Counted from the first letter of the stretch, positions 31,890-42,108 are shown. The stretch is 64,000 nucleotides of DNA from JAAYZQ01 sp034428935 (GCA_034428935.1 DAOUHB010000101.1:1-64000), one strand, 5' to 3'. Notes: a model not told the origin generated them from the letters alone. Program-made: numbers and translations.

Positions 31890-34859
31890 ATGAAAACAAG
31901 AATACTTTCGCTGCTAAAGGTGGGTGGCCTGCTCCTGCTGCTGGCGACGATGATGCTGGTCAGCTCGCCGGCCATGGCCGACCTGCCCGCCAGCACCTGT
32001 ACCCTGGACGCCGGCACGAACACGCGCACCTGCGACCTGTGGGCCATGCCGGGCTCGATCCCGTTGCCCGATGGCACCTCCGCGACGATCTGGGGCTTTG
32101 CCGATGACGCGGCAGGGACGGCGCAGTTGCCCGGCCCGCCCATCGTGGCCAACCAGGGCGAGACCCTGCGGGTCATCCTGCACAACGAGCTTCCCGGCGA
32201 GACGGTATCGCTGGTCTTCCCCGGGCAGTCGGGGTTGCAGGACTACACGGCGGGCGTTGGCCAGGGAGCGACCCAGGAGTACCAGTTCGTGCTGGACAAC
32301 CCGGGCACCTTCCTGTACGAGGCCGGACCCACGCCGAACGGCGGCCGGCAGGTGGCCATGGGGCTCTTTGGCGGCCTGGTGGTGCGGCCGGCATCGGCTC
32401 CCGGCCAGGCCTACGCCGACCCCGCCACGGCGTTCGCCTACGAGGAGCTTTTGGTGTTAAGCGAGATCGATCCGGCGCTGAACAACAGCCCGGACCCCAA
32501 CAGCTTTGAGCTGTACTCCTTTGAGCCGCGCTACTGGCTTATCAACGGGCTCGCCTACCCGCAGACGACCATGATCGGTGCCGAGGCAGGCGCGACGGTT
32601 CTGCTGCGCTACATCAATGCCGGACTGGAAACCCACGGCATGAGCGTCCTGGGGCTGCGGCAGCAGATCGTGGCCTCTGATGGCAAGCCCATCCACTCCT
32701 ATGGCGTGGTGGCCGAAAAGATCGTGAGCGGCGAGACCATGGACGCCCTGCTCACCATCCCGGCGGTCACCGTGCAGGGGACCCAGTTTGCGGTCTATGA
32801 TGCCAGCTTGATGATGCACAACGCGTCGCAACGCCTCACCGACGGCCGGCTTGCCTTTGGCGGCCTGCTGACCTTTGTCGATACCATCACCGGCACAGCC
32901 GGCACCCTGGCCGGCCCGGTGGTAACCGACGTGCAGGTCTCCCCCAACCCCACGACGGGGGCGGATGGCGTGACCCTGAGCGCTGATCTGACCTCGGACG
33001 CGGGCCTCACCGCCGTCGAATACTTTACCGGCTCGGTGGGTGTTCCGGGCACGGGCGTGGCCATGAGCTTTAGCGGGGGCGGGCCGGCCTACGCGGCCAC
33101 GGCCAGCATCCCGGCCGGCGAGTTGGCCACCTGGCAGAGCGGCCTCGTGACGCTTTACGTACGCGGCCAGGATGCCAACGGCTGGGGCCTGGTTGGCTCG
33201 GTCGTGCTCAACCTGGACAAAACGGGGCCTGAGAGCAATGCCCTGAGCCTGTGGCCGGAGCCGAGCAATGGCTCGCGTCCGGTGCTGCTGCGGGCGACGG
33301 GTGACGACCACTCCAACGGCGCCAACCCGGTGGTGGCCGGCCAGTTCAGCATGGACGGCGGAGTGGCACAGCCCATGCAGTTGGCCCGCACCGACAACCC
33401 GGTGACGGCCATGACGGCAACCCTGGCGCTGGAAACGGTGCAGGCGCTGCCGCAGGGCTTGCACCCCATCAGCGTCACGAGCCAGGACGCCCTGGGGAAC
33501 TGGGGCGCGCCGGGGGTCATCACCCTGACCATGGACACGACCGGACCGGACGTGTCGGCGCTGACCCTGGCGCCGAGCACGCTGGATCTATCCGGGGCGC
33601 CGCCCGTGGTCAACGTCCGCCTGGAGGCCATGCTGGACGACCCGGTATCGGCCGGGGCGCAGTCCATACTGGCCAACGCCGAGGGATTCGTCGAGACAGT
33701 GGGCCCCAACGGCACTGGCTTTGACCTGTTCGCGTCGGACGCAATGTTTGACGAGAGCAGCGAGGCCATCTACTTTGACATCCCAGTCTCCGCCTTCCTG
33801 CTGTTGAGCCAGGGCCCGCACCCGGTGTTTGTCCACGGCCTGGACGCCGCCGGCAACTGGGGCCCCTTGGCCACGGCCGAGATCTATATCGAGCGTGGGG
33901 CGACCGACACCGCCGGGCCGGTGCTCTCTTCGGCCGTAGCTGTGCCGAACCCGACCGCCGGCGCGACCCTGGTGACCTTGACGGTCCAGGCGGCCGACCC
34001 GGACCTGCTCAGCAACGTCGCGGGCGGGCAGTGGAGCGCCAGCCCCGGCTACGTCGGGACGTTCCAGGCAGCCGACGGCGCCTTTGACTCGCCTGTCGAG
34101 GCTCTGACGGCCCAGATCGACGTCACCGGCTGGCGCAACGGCACCCACCGGATCAGCCTGGTGGCCTACGACTCCCAGGCCAACTTTGGGGCCCCCGTCG
34201 AGGTCGCCCTCAGCATCCAGGGCAACAACGCCGTGCAGATCATGGCCGACGACTTCGAGAGCGGCAACCTGGACGCCTGGAGCAACGTGGTGGGCGACGT
34301 GACCGTGGTACCCGAGGCCGGGCTCGGAGCAGACCGGGCAGGCCTGGGAATGCGGGCAGGCATCGACGGCGGCGCGCCAGCGTACGCGAGCCACGCCATG
34401 CCGTTGGGCGAGGCGGCGTACCGCGCCCGCTTCCTGTACGATCCCAACAGCGCCAACCTGGGCGCCACCGAGCATGACATCCTGGCCGGGCTGTATGCCG
34501 ACAAGGCGATCATGGGCATCCAGGTTGAGGCGAGCGGAGATGGCGGCTACGAGGTTCGCGGCTGGGCGTTGTCCAATGGCGTGCCCATCTATACCGGGTG
34601 GCACGGCATCAGCGACGAACCCCACGCCCTGGGCATCCACTGGCAGTCGGCCAGCCAGGCGAGTCTCTCGCTCATCGTAGACGGCCAGGTGGTCGAGACC
34701 CTTGACTACCTGGACACCGCGGCCTACACGGTGCACGAGATCTGGCTGGGGCCCTCGGGTGACATCGACCCGGCGGCATCGGGCGCCCAGTACTTTGACG
34801 AGTACGACGCCCGCCGCGCGATGGCGATCTTCTTGCCCCTCGTGTCGCGGGGGCAGTAA
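31890..34859 (+). CDS. Secreted cupredoxin-like protein fused to Ig-like modules
   Basis: A 989-residue protein with a signal peptide (LLKVGGLLLLLATMMLVSS...AMA). Residues ~25-330 repeat the cupredoxin pattern of the two genes before it (GTFLYEAGPTPNGGRQVAMGLFGGLVV; RYWLINGLAYPQ) but lack obvious HCH copper ligands. About four Ig-like repeats follow (each opening ...VVTDVQVSPNPTTGADGVTL... or similar), then a C-terminal concanavalin-like domain and the end MAIFLPLVSRGQ, a Y/F-LPLV motif. GGAG 9 nt before the ATG at 31890 sets the start. Probably a surface partner or scaffold for the oxidase-fold proteins. Confidence 0.72.
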   Translation: MKTRILSLLKVGGLLLLLATMMLVSSPAMADLPASTCTLDAGTNTRTCDLWAMPGSIPLPDGTSATIWGFADDAAGTAQLPGPPIVANQGETLRVILHNELPGETVSLVFPGQSGLQDYTAGVGQGATQEYQFVLDNPGTFLYEAGPTPNGGRQVAMGLFGGLVVRPASAPGQAYADPATAFAYEELLVLSEIDPALNNSPDPNSFELYSFEPRYWLINGLAYPQTTMIGAEAGATVLLRYINAGLETHGMSVLGLRQQIVASDGKPIHSYGVVAEKIVSGETMDALLTIPAVTVQGTQFAVYDASLMMHNASQRLTDGRLAFGGLLTFVDTITGTAGTLAGPVVTDVQVSPNPTTGADGVTLSADLTSDAGLTAVEYFTGSVGVPGTGVAMSFSGGGPAYAATASIPAGELATWQSGLVTLYVRGQDANGWGLVGSVVLNLDKTGPESNALSLWPEPSNGSRPVLLRATGDDHSNGANPVVAGQFSMDGGVAQPMQLARTDNPVTAMTATLALETVQALPQGLHPISVTSQDALGNWGAPGVITLTMDTTGPDVSALTLAPSTLDLSGAPPVVNVRLEAMLDDPVSAGAQSILANAEGFVETVGPNGTGFDLFASDAMFDESSEAIYFDIPVSAFLLLSQGPHPVFVHGLDAAGNWGPLATAEIYIERGATDTAGPVLSSAVAVPNPTAGATLVTLTVQAADPDLLSNVAGGQWSASPGYVGTFQAADGAFDSPVEALTAQIDVTGWRNGTHRISLVAYDSQANFGAPVEVALSIQGNNAVQIMADDFESGNLDAWSNVVGDVTVVPEAGLGADRAGLGMRAGIDGGAPAYASHAMPLGEAAYRARFLYDPNSANLGATEHDILAGLYADKAIMGIQVEASGDGGYEVRGWALSNGVPIYTGWHGISDEPHALGIHWQSASQASLSLIVDGQVVETLDYLDTAAYTVHEIWLGPSGDIDPAASGAQYFDEYDARRAMAIFLPLVSRGQ

Positions 34860-34870
34860 CCGGCAATGCA

Positions 34871-34905
34871 GGCCGGGGCCCGGCGGCAAGCGCCGGGCCC
34901 CGGCC
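34871..34905 (+). terminator. Perfect 15-bp hairpin after the cupredoxin-Ig gene
   Basis: Arms 34871-34885 and 34891-34905 pair perfectly with a 5-nt loop, 11 nt after the stop codon. No T-run follows; possibly a mixed terminator and mRNA stabiliser in the operon. Confidence 0.6.
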
Positions 34906-34966
34906 CACGTCCGGAGCGGGCCCAACCCGCACGATCACGGACGTAAAAGGCAATCAGGGGGTGACC

Positions 34967-35464
34967 ATGTTAAATCGAGAAGTTCTCACTGTCAATAGCC
35001 GGCGGGGGCCGATTATCATCAATGCGCGGCACCTGTTGCTGACCCTGGGCCTCGTAGCGCTCGTGGGCGCGGCCCTGGTGGGCTGGAGCCTGAGGGCCAG
35101 CAATGCGAGGGAGTGGATCCCGGGAACCATGCCCAACAGCCCCGAGATGGAAGAAAAGTTTGGCGTCCGGTTTTCCTTCCTGGCCGTGACCGCCGATGGC
35201 GGCATGGTCGAGTTGCGCTACCGCGTGGTCGACGAGGGAAAGGCAGCCAACTTTGGCCACTTTACCGAGACGGCGCCCATGCTCATCTCCGAGGATACGG
35301 GCAAGATCGTGGACGTCACCATCATGGGCCTGCACAACCACCGCGTCGAGCCGGGCCGCACCTACTATGTTCTCTATCGCAACACCGATAACGCCATTCA
35401 ATCGGGCCGGCCGGCGACCATCGCCGTCGGCGACCTGAAGCTGGAGCACGCAGTTCCCTGGTAG
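34967..35464 (+). CDS. Hypothetical membrane-anchored protein
   Basis: A 165-residue protein with one N-terminal membrane helix (ARHLLLTLGLVALVGAALVGW) and an exported beta-rich domain (FGVRFSFLAVTADGGMVELRYRVVD... ending LKLEHAVPW) of no family I recognise. Starts at ATG 34967 after GGGGGTG. It lies between the oxidase-like genes and the DUF4418/ABC genes, 21 nt before the latter, so it may be a substrate or adaptor of the transporter. Confidence 0.72.
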   Translation: MLNREVLTVNSRRGPIIINARHLLLTLGLVALVGAALVGWSLRASNAREWIPGTMPNSPEMEEKFGVRFSFLAVTADGGMVELRYRVVDEGKAANFGHFTETAPMLISEDTGKIVDVTIMGLHNHRVEPGRTYYVLYRNTDNAIQSGRPATIAVGDLKLEHAVPW

Positions 35465-35485
35465 GGAGGCTGAAAGGAGAAAAAC

Positions 35486-35905
35486 ATGAAAGTCGCGTCT
35501 TTTGCAATCATGGTTCTGGCGGTCTTGATCGGCGTCGTTCCCATGTTCACCGACTGCGAATCGGCCGGACGGATGCTTACGCTGGAGGATGGACGGCAGG
35601 TGTCGATGAAGTGCCACTGGACGGCGCGAGCGGAGCTGGGCCTTGCCCTGCCGCTGCTCGCCGTGGGCGCCATGATGCCCTTCTCGAAGAACAGGGGGTC
35701 GCGGCGCATGTTGGGCATCGCGGGCGCGGCCCTGGGGATCGCGACCATCCTGCTGCCCACGGAGCTCATCGGGGTGTGCATGAACCCCTCCATGCCGTGC
35801 GTGTCGACCATGAAGCCGGCGCTCCTGCTCATGGGCGCGCTGGTGATGGCCATTGGCCTCGTAACCGTCGCATTCTCGTGGGGCCGGGAGCCTGACCAGC
35901 TGTGA
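35486..35905 (+). CDS. DUF4418 membrane protein
   Basis: A 139-residue, four-TM protein. The first loop has TDCESAGRMLTLEDGRQVSMKC followed by HW, and a later loop has GVCMNPSMPC, typical cysteines of DUF4418, a family usually encoded next to MacB-type ABC permeases. Its stop overlaps the GTG of the next permease by 4 nt. Role unknown. Confidence 0.85.
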   Translation: MKVASFAIMVLAVLIGVVPMFTDCESAGRMLTLEDGRQVSMKCHWTARAELGLALPLLAVGAMMPFSKNRGSRRMLGIAGAALGIATILLPTELIGVCMNPSMPCVSTMKPALLLMGALVMAIGLVTVAFSWGREPDQL

Positions 35906-37176
35906 CGCTCTGGCGGTTGGTGCTGCGCAACGTCCTGGGCAGCCTGTTTCGAAGCGGTGCCATCGTCGCCTGCGCTGCCCTGGTCGCCGGCCTGAGCCTG
36001 TCGGCCACGCTGGTGGTGCGCGAGGCGGAGGGCGGGCTGCGGCGGAACCTGAGCCGCATGGGCGCGGACATCCAGGTCATCCCCTGGGGGACCATGGCGC
36101 CCGAGTTCGACGGGGCGCACCTGGTGGGGATGATGACCCAGCGCTGGATGCCCCGCGCCTACCTGGAACGCATCGCCCTGGTCGAGGGGGTGGAAGCGGT
36201 TACGCCGCAGCTCTTTATCTCGACCCTGAACCCTCCCGGCCCCGCCGGTGCGGGGGGGAGGGTTGCCTCCGACTCTTACGGCGCCGTGGGGGTAGGGAGC
36301 AGCTACGACCCTGCCGCGGCGGAGGCGAGTGGGGTGACCTACCTGGTGGCCTACGATCCGGCCACCGATTTCGTGCTCAGGCCCTGGCTGGAGCACGATC
36401 CGCTGGGGACGCTGCGCATGGGGGAGGCTGTGGCCGGGGTGGACGTGCTCGACGACGGGGACGATGCCAGGCTCCAGGCCTACGGCTATCCCCTGAAGCT
36501 GGTACGCAAGCTGCAAGAGACGGGCAGCGACGTCGATCGGACGCTGTTCGTGAGCTTTGATACGGCCGGGGCCATCCTGGACGAGGTGCAAAGGCAGCCG
36601 GAGCCGGCCTTTGAGCTGGCGCCGGAGAGCATCTCGTCAGCCATGGTGAAGGTGCGCCTGGGGAGCGATCCCCACGACGTGGCGGTGCGCATCCTGGAGC
36701 AGGTGCCGGGGGTGGTGCCCCTGGAGAGCACGGGCTTTTTCCAGACGCAGCGCTCGCAGATGGTGGGCCTGCTGCGGACGGTCCTCGTCCTGGCGGCCGT
36801 CACGTGGCTGATGTCCATGGCCTTTGTCGGCCTGGTGTTCACGCTGGCCGCCAACGAGCGCCGCCGAGAGATGGGCACGCTGCGGGCACTGGGCGCCACC
36901 AGCGGCACGATCCTGCGCACGCTGCTCCTGGAAGGGGTAACGCTGGCCGTGACGGGGGGCCTGGTGGGCCTGGGCCTGGCGGTGGCAGTTGTGGGGTTGA
37001 TGGGGCCCGAGATTGCCCGGAGGACGGGTATTCTGGTCGCGCTGCCCCCACCGTTGATCCTTGCAGGGCTGGCGGCCGCCGGCCTGGCGCTGGCCGTGGT
37101 GAGCGTCACCGTGGCGGCATGGCTGCCCGCCCGCAAGCTGAGCAGGGAGGAGCCGGCACTATCCATGCGCGAGTAG
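35902..37176 (+). CDS. MacB/FtsX-type ABC transporter permease
   Basis: A 424-residue permease starting at GTG, overlapping DUF4418 by 4 nt. One N-terminal helix, a large periplasm-type loop (about residues 50-290), then three helices (LVLAAVTWLMSMAFVGLVF; LLLEGVTLAVTGGLVGLGLAV; LAGLAAAGLALAVVSVTVAAW), with NERRREMGTLRALGAT the coupling region. This is the FtsX-like layout of MacB/LolCE systems, which act outside the membrane rather than moving substrates through it. Confidence 0.92.
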   Translation: MTLWRLVLRNVLGSLFRSGAIVACAALVAGLSLSATLVVREAEGGLRRNLSRMGADIQVIPWGTMAPEFDGAHLVGMMTQRWMPRAYLERIALVEGVEAVTPQLFISTLNPPGPAGAGGRVASDSYGAVGVGSSYDPAAAEASGVTYLVAYDPATDFVLRPWLEHDPLGTLRMGEAVAGVDVLDDGDDARLQAYGYPLKLVRKLQETGSDVDRTLFVSFDTAGAILDEVQRQPEPAFELAPESISSAMVKVRLGSDPHDVAVRILEQVPGVVPLESTGFFQTQRSQMVGLLRTVLVLAAVTWLMSMAFVGLVFTLAANERRREMGTLRALGATSGTILRTLLLEGVTLAVTGGLVGLGLAVAVVGLMGPEIARRTGILVALPPPLILAGLAAAGLALAVVSVTVAAWLPARKLSREEPALSMRE

Positions 37177-37237
37177 AACCTCGCGAAGGGGTAGAGTGCC
37201 CGGAGTTGGGAGCAGAACGAATCACGGGGTGAAACCA

Positions 37238-38431
37238 ATGAACCAGTTACGGCTTGCCCTGCGCAATGTGTCGGGCAGTTCTTTTCGAAGCTGGATGGTG
37301 TTCTTTTGCGCCGCCCTGATGGCCGGGTTTGTCATCGTGGCGACGGTGGTCATCGGCGGTGCCGACGACAGCCTGCGCCTGGCGCTCGAGCGCCTGGGGG
37401 CGGATATCATCGTCATCCCCGAGGGGAACGAGCAGCGGCTGGAGAGCGCGCTGCTCATGGGCGTGCCGCTGCATTTCTGGATGCCGGATACGACGGTGGA
37501 AAAGGTGGCGGCCGTGCCTGGCGTGGCCGCGGCCTCGCCGCAGCTCTACCTGTCGACGCTGCGCGGGGCGACCTGTTGTTCGGTGCCCGAGATGTTTCTC
37601 ATCGCCTACGATCCGGCCACCGATTTTACCTTGCGGCCCTGGCTGGAAAAGCACGTGGAAGACGGCCTGGAGGTAGGTGAGGCCGTGGGCGGCAGCCTGG
37701 TGTTCGTGCCCGAGCAGGACGGAGAGCTGCTGGTCTACGGCTACGGCCTGGAGCTGGCGGGCAGCCTGGACCCGACGGGCACCGGCCTGGATCAGAGCAT
37801 GTTCTTTACCATGGACACTGCCTTCGAGATCCAGCGGCTGTCGGCCGTGCAGGCGGTCAAGGCCCTGGACATCCCGCCGCGGACGGTGTCGTCGGTGCTG
37901 GTCAAGGTGGGGCTAAACGAGGACCCCCAGGCGGTGGCGCAAGCCATCTCGGCGGCCATTCCGGGGGTGTCGCCCATCGTAACGAACAGTCTCTTTCGCG
38001 GCCAGCGGGAGCAGATCGTGAGCCTGCTGAACAGCGTGGTATTGCTGCTGGCCATCACGTGGGTGCTGTCCATGGCCCTCATCGCCGTGGTGTTCTCGCT
38101 GGCGGTGAATGAGCGGCGGCGGCAGATCGGCGTCATGCGGGCGCTGGGGGCACGGCGGCAGGTCGTGTTGCGGTCGCTGTTGCTGGAGGCGGTGCTGCTG
38201 GCCCTGGCCGGCGGCCTGGCGGGCGTCGCCGTGGCCGGCCTGGCCATCTATCTCTTCAGGCCGCTGATCATCGGCCTGTTGGGCACGCCGTTCCTGTTCC
38301 CGGCCCTGCCGGGGCTCTTGACACTGGGGCTGGGCGCGCTGGCCCTGGCGTTGGTGGGCGTCGTCCTGGCGGCGCTGGTGCCGGCGTTGCGCATCAGCTT
38401 CCAGGATCCGGCCATCTCGATGAGGGAATAA
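37238..38431 (+). CDS. MacB/FtsX-type ABC transporter permease
   Basis: A 397-residue paralogue of the upstream permease (RLALRNVSGSSFRSWMVFFC; NERRRQIGVMRALGARRQVVL; same four-TM topology). The two likely form a heterodimer. The ATG at 37238 is chosen because an upstream extension of 14 codons has no ribosome site. The ATPase gene starts 3 nt after its stop. Confidence 0.92.
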   Translation: MNQLRLALRNVSGSSFRSWMVFFCAALMAGFVIVATVVIGGADDSLRLALERLGADIIVIPEGNEQRLESALLMGVPLHFWMPDTTVEKVAAVPGVAAASPQLYLSTLRGATCCSVPEMFLIAYDPATDFTLRPWLEKHVEDGLEVGEAVGGSLVFVPEQDGELLVYGYGLELAGSLDPTGTGLDQSMFFTMDTAFEIQRLSAVQAVKALDIPPRTVSSVLVKVGLNEDPQAVAQAISAAIPGVSPIVTNSLFRGQREQIVSLLNSVVLLLAITWVLSMALIAVVFSLAVNERRRQIGVMRALGARRQVVLRSLLLEAVLLALAGGLAGVAVAGLAIYLFRPLIIGLLGTPFLFPALPGLLTLGLGALALALVGVVLAALVPALRISFQDPAISMRE

Positions 38432-38434
38432 GCG

Positions 38435-39100
<666 letters not shown>

Positions 39101-39228
39101 CAGCCTGTGGACCGGGGCCTGGATGGCCCAACACTTCGAGCCTGAGCAATGTGCTGTGCGCTCAGGCGGGCTATCCCTTCCAGTTGTACCTGCCGGTGGT
39201 GGTGCGCAACCAGGACCGGAAAGGATAA
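39101..39228 (+). pseudogene. Remnant of a secreted-protein C-terminus
   Basis: Right after the ATPase stop, an in-frame stretch reads ...AGYPFQLYLPVVVRNQDRKG then TAA, with no start codon or body. It matches the Y/F-LP-V motif seen at the end of the 989-residue protein and inside the giant protein. Probably the 3' end of a lost secreted gene, kept with its terminator. Could also be chance. Confidence 0.5.
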
Positions 39229-39238
39229 GGGACAGAAC

Positions 39239-39269
39239 CCCCTTCCCGCCAGGCGGGGAGGGGTTTTTT
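39239..39269 (+). terminator. Intrinsic terminator ending the oxidase/ABC cluster
   Basis: A GC-rich hairpin (CCCCTTCCCGCC with GGCGGGGAGGGG, one wobble, very short loop) followed at once by six T. It closes the plus-strand run that starts at 23195. Confidence 0.85.
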
Positions 39270-39290
39270 CGTGGTCGGGGGCAAAGGCCG

Positions 39291-40370
39291 TCAGCGGATG
39301 CTAAACAGGACGCGGGCCAGGGTGGAAGGATGCAGGAGCATGTTGGCATAGCTGGCGTTGGCCATGGGGCAGGCGCACTCGCCGGCGGCAATGCTGCGCC
39401 TCATGCGCCCCAGGTCGCCGGCCTGCTCGAACCAGATGGGCCGCAGGTCGTAGCCGGTTTCGCGTAGGTTGCCGGCGGGCTCGGCGCGAACGCAGCAGGT
39501 CCACACGTCGCCGTTGGGGGCGATGTGGCCGCTGGCCCAGCCGGCCTGGCAGGGGATGACCTGCCGCCCTTCTTCCAGGACACGACGGGCGAGCTGGTAA
39601 TACCGGCCGCGGAAGGCCTGGGTGAAGCGGGCCAGCCCCTTTGCCGGCGCCGCTCTGGCCCGCGCCGACAAATAGTCGGCGATGACCCCATACTGCTCGG
39701 GTCGGGGCGTGATGTCCCAGCCGACGGTGCCCAGCTCCACGCGCTCCTCGGCCACCTCGGTGATGTATGAATCGGGATCGAGAAAGGCCAGTCCCTCGAC
39801 GATGCCGGGGATGCGCTCGGCGTTAAAGCGCGAGACGACAGTGTGGACACTGAGGACAAGGTTGGCGTGGCGGGCCTGGAGCTCTTTCAGGCCCCGCCAC
39901 GTGTCCATAGCGCGCTGCCAGTTGCCGGGTACGCCGCGAATCTCGTCGTGCTCGTCGCCCACGCCGTCCAGGGAGAGGTTCAGGCCCACCTGGGAGTGGG
40001 GCGCGGACGCGCAGATGTTCTCGACGCCGTCCAGGATGCGCCGCGTGAGGAGACCGTTGGTGGGGATGGTGATGACGGCGGGCCGGCACAGCTCGGCGGC
40101 GGCGATGACCAACTCCGGAAGGTCGGACCGGAGAAACGGCTCGCCGCCGGTAAAGGTCAGGTAGAAGGGCGCCCGGCCCAGGCGAGCAAAGACCCGGCGC
40201 CACTCCTCCAGGCTCAGCTCCTCGCTCTCCCGGCGCCACACCCCGCACGTCTTGCAGCGGCTGTTGCAGCGATAGCTAACGCTGATTACCAGGCTGAAAG
40301 GCAAAAGCCTGGGCCGGCCCAGGTGGTAAAAGCTCCAATAGAACGGGAGCCTACCCAGCAGTTCTAACAT
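39291..40370 (-). CDS. Radical SAM protein with SPASM-like C-terminus
   Basis: A 359-residue protein. The radical SAM CxxxCxxC is in SYRCNSRCKTCGVWRRE (about residue 38), followed by TFTGGEPFLR and TIPTNGLL. A C-terminal cysteine region (CQAGWASGHIAPNGDVWTCC, then CACPMANA) suggests extra Fe-S sites, as in SPASM/twitch enzymes that modify peptides or sugars. The ATG at 40370 is the start nearest the promoter and has GGAGGAG upstream. It has no obvious peptide substrate gene beside it. Confidence 0.88.
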   Translation of the reverse strand: MLELLGRLPFYWSFYHLGRPRLLPFSLVISVSYRCNSRCKTCGVWRRESEELSLEEWRRVFARLGRAPFYLTFTGGEPFLRSDLPELVIAAAELCRPAVITIPTNGLLTRRILDGVENICASAPHSQVGLNLSLDGVGDEHDEIRGVPGNWQRAMDTWRGLKELQARHANLVLSVHTVVSRFNAERIPGIVEGLAFLDPDSYITEVAEERVELGTVGWDITPRPEQYGVIADYLSARARAAPAKGLARFTQAFRGRYYQLARRVLEEGRQVIPCQAGWASGHIAPNGDVWTCCVRAEPAGNLRETGYDLRPIWFEQAGDLGRMRRSIAAGECACPMANASYANMLLHPSTLARVLFSIR

Positions 40371-40440
40371 ACGCCTACGCGCTCCTCCGGTTTGCCCCGC
40401 TGCCCAAGCCGGCGGCATAGATACCCGCGGCACGCGGCGT

Positions 40441-40469
40441 ATTATACCAGGGGTGGGCCGCCCTGTCAA
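40441..40469 (-). promoter_or_regulatory. Perfect sigma-70 promoter of the radical SAM gene
   Basis: Minus strand: TTGACA (40464-40469), exactly 17 nt, TATAAT (40441-40446). The start would be near 40434; the leader is about 64 nt. Confidence 0.85.
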
Positions 40470-40487
40470 TCGGACTGCTGTGGTCTA

Positions 40488-41957
40488 CTACGACTGCTCC
40501 TCGTCCGGGTTGTGGGTGGTGTGTGGCCTGAGCAGGTCCTCTCCCTCCTCGGGCACGCGCGCGTGGCGGGCTTGCGCTTCAATGTTCACCGCCTCGGTGT
40601 GCAGGCCCGCCTCGGCCTGGGTGGACACGGTCGGCGGTTCTTCCACGGGGCGGCGCGGTCGCCCGGCCTCCTGCTGAAGGCCAGCCGCCTGTTGGATCTC
40701 TACCGGGATCCGGTCGCGCAAGATCAGCTCCCGCGTTTCTCCCGGCATCTCGATGCCGGCGGATTCGTAGGCGCCCTTGACCAGGCGGATGATGGACGAC
40801 TTGACCTTTTGCCAGCTAAATTCGGCGCCGTCTATCCAGAAGTAGATGCGCAGGTTGACCGTGGTGCTGCCAAGACTTTCCACCAGGACGAGCGGCTCCG
40901 GCTCGGGCAGGACCGCCGGGTGCTCCTCCAGGATCCGCAGCGCGATTTCCTGGGCCCTGGCGATGCTGTCCTCGTAGCCAATGCCCACGGCAAAGTCCGC
41001 CCGGCGATTGGGGTTGCTGGTATAGTTGTTGATCTTGCTCTTGTACACCGTGGAGTTGGGGATCTGTACGTGGTTGCCCTCCAGGGTCATGAGGATCGTC
41101 GCGCGGGTCGTCAGCCTCTGCACAAAGCCCATGGTCCCGTCAATGTCCACCAGATCTCCGGACTCGAAGGGCGTCTGCACGCTGAGAAAGATGCTCGCCA
41201 AAAAGTTCTCCGTGATGTCCTGGAAAGCAATGCCGAGGATGATGCCCAGCAGCCCGGTGCCACCCAGGACCGTCAGGGCGATGCTGGTGAGCCCTGCGAC
41301 CTGGAAGATGATAAACAGGCCGACCAACAGCACCAACCCGCCAACCGCCCGCGTGCCGACAGAGATCAAGAGGGGGTTCCATTGCCGCCGGCGCAACGAC
41401 CTGCGGGTGACCGAGCCTGCGATGCGGGCGGTCAGCAAGGAAAACAGCAGGACCACGGCGCCAAAGATGATAATCGGAACTGAACTGACCACGGAGCGTG
41501 CCTGGGCGCGCAGCCCGCTCATCACGGGCCGAAAGTCCCAGATGGAAGGCTGCACCACCTCCATTTGGTTGACCACTGCCGTGACGTCGCCCGTTCTGCG
41601 GGCCAGGTCTCCGGCCCACGTCTTGTACTCGACGTCTTTGGCCTGCCCGCGAATAAAGACAACCCCTTCCCGCACCTCCACGCTGGGGGCGACGAACCAG
41701 CCCGTGGCTTCCAGGATCCCCTGCAGCCTGGCCCGGATCTCTTCGTCGCGGGCCTCGGGCCGCACCTGCACGCTATCCGGCGCCTCGACCGGCATGTCTT
41801 CCGGCGTGGGCGTCGGCAGTTGGAGGTTTTGAGCCAGCACTCGTGCCGGAGCCGCGGCCTGGCAGGCCACCAGGATCAGCAACAGAAGCGTACTGAATAG
41901 GAAGGCCTGCTCTCCCCGCCGGGCACGGGCCATAGGTTTCCCCGAGGATTGCTCCAT
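40488..41957 (-). CDS. MscS-type mechanosensitive channel with exported N-terminal domain
   Basis: A 489-residue protein: signal-like N-terminus (LFSTLLLLILVACQAAAPA), a BON-like domain (~residues 55-130, EIRARLQGILEATGWFVAPSV), then three helices and the MscS pore and beta domain (ALTVLGGTGLLGIILGIAFQDITENFLASIF; FESGDLVDI). A hydrophilic C-terminal tail of about 60 residues follows. It would open under membrane stretch or act as a small-solute channel. Start ATG at 41957 is supported by an upstream promoter at 42047-42076. Confidence 0.9.
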   Translation of the reverse strand: MEQSSGKPMARARRGEQAFLFSTLLLLILVACQAAAPARVLAQNLQLPTPTPEDMPVEAPDSVQVRPEARDEEIRARLQGILEATGWFVAPSVEVREGVVFIRGQAKDVEYKTWAGDLARRTGDVTAVVNQMEVVQPSIWDFRPVMSGLRAQARSVVSSVPIIIFGAVVLLFSLLTARIAGSVTRRSLRRRQWNPLLISVGTRAVGGLVLLVGLFIIFQVAGLTSIALTVLGGTGLLGIILGIAFQDITENFLASIFLSVQTPFESGDLVDIDGTMGFVQRLTTRATILMTLEGNHVQIPNSTVYKSKINNYTSNPNRRADFAVGIGYEDSIARAQEIALRILEEHPAVLPEPEPLVLVESLGSTTVNLRIYFWIDGAEFSWQKVKSSIIRLVKGAYESAGIEMPGETRELILRDRIPVEIQQAAGLQQEAGRPRRPVEEPPTVSTQAEAGLHTEAVNIEAQARHARVPEEGEDLLRPHTTHNPDEEQS

Positions 41958-42046
41958 TCGCTACTCCTGTCTGGCTTCTAGTCTGCTCGATTTCCTGGCT
42001 TGGATATTGACGCTGCGAAGCCGTTCGGCGGTGATTGCCTGCCACC

Positions 42047-42076
42047 AGTATAGCACGCCGTCGAGCGGCGTGTCAA
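42047..42076 (-). promoter_or_regulatory. MscS promoter with an operator-like inverted repeat
   Basis: Minus strand: TTGACA (42071-42076), 18-nt spacer, TATACT (42047-42052) preceded by TGC. Between the two hexamers lies a perfect inverted repeat CACGCCG-tcgag-CGGCGTG (42054-42072), placed as a repressor site would be. Confidence 0.7.
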
Positions 42077-42108
42077 ATCGGCCGGGCCCGTACCCTGGCG
42101 GTCGTCGC

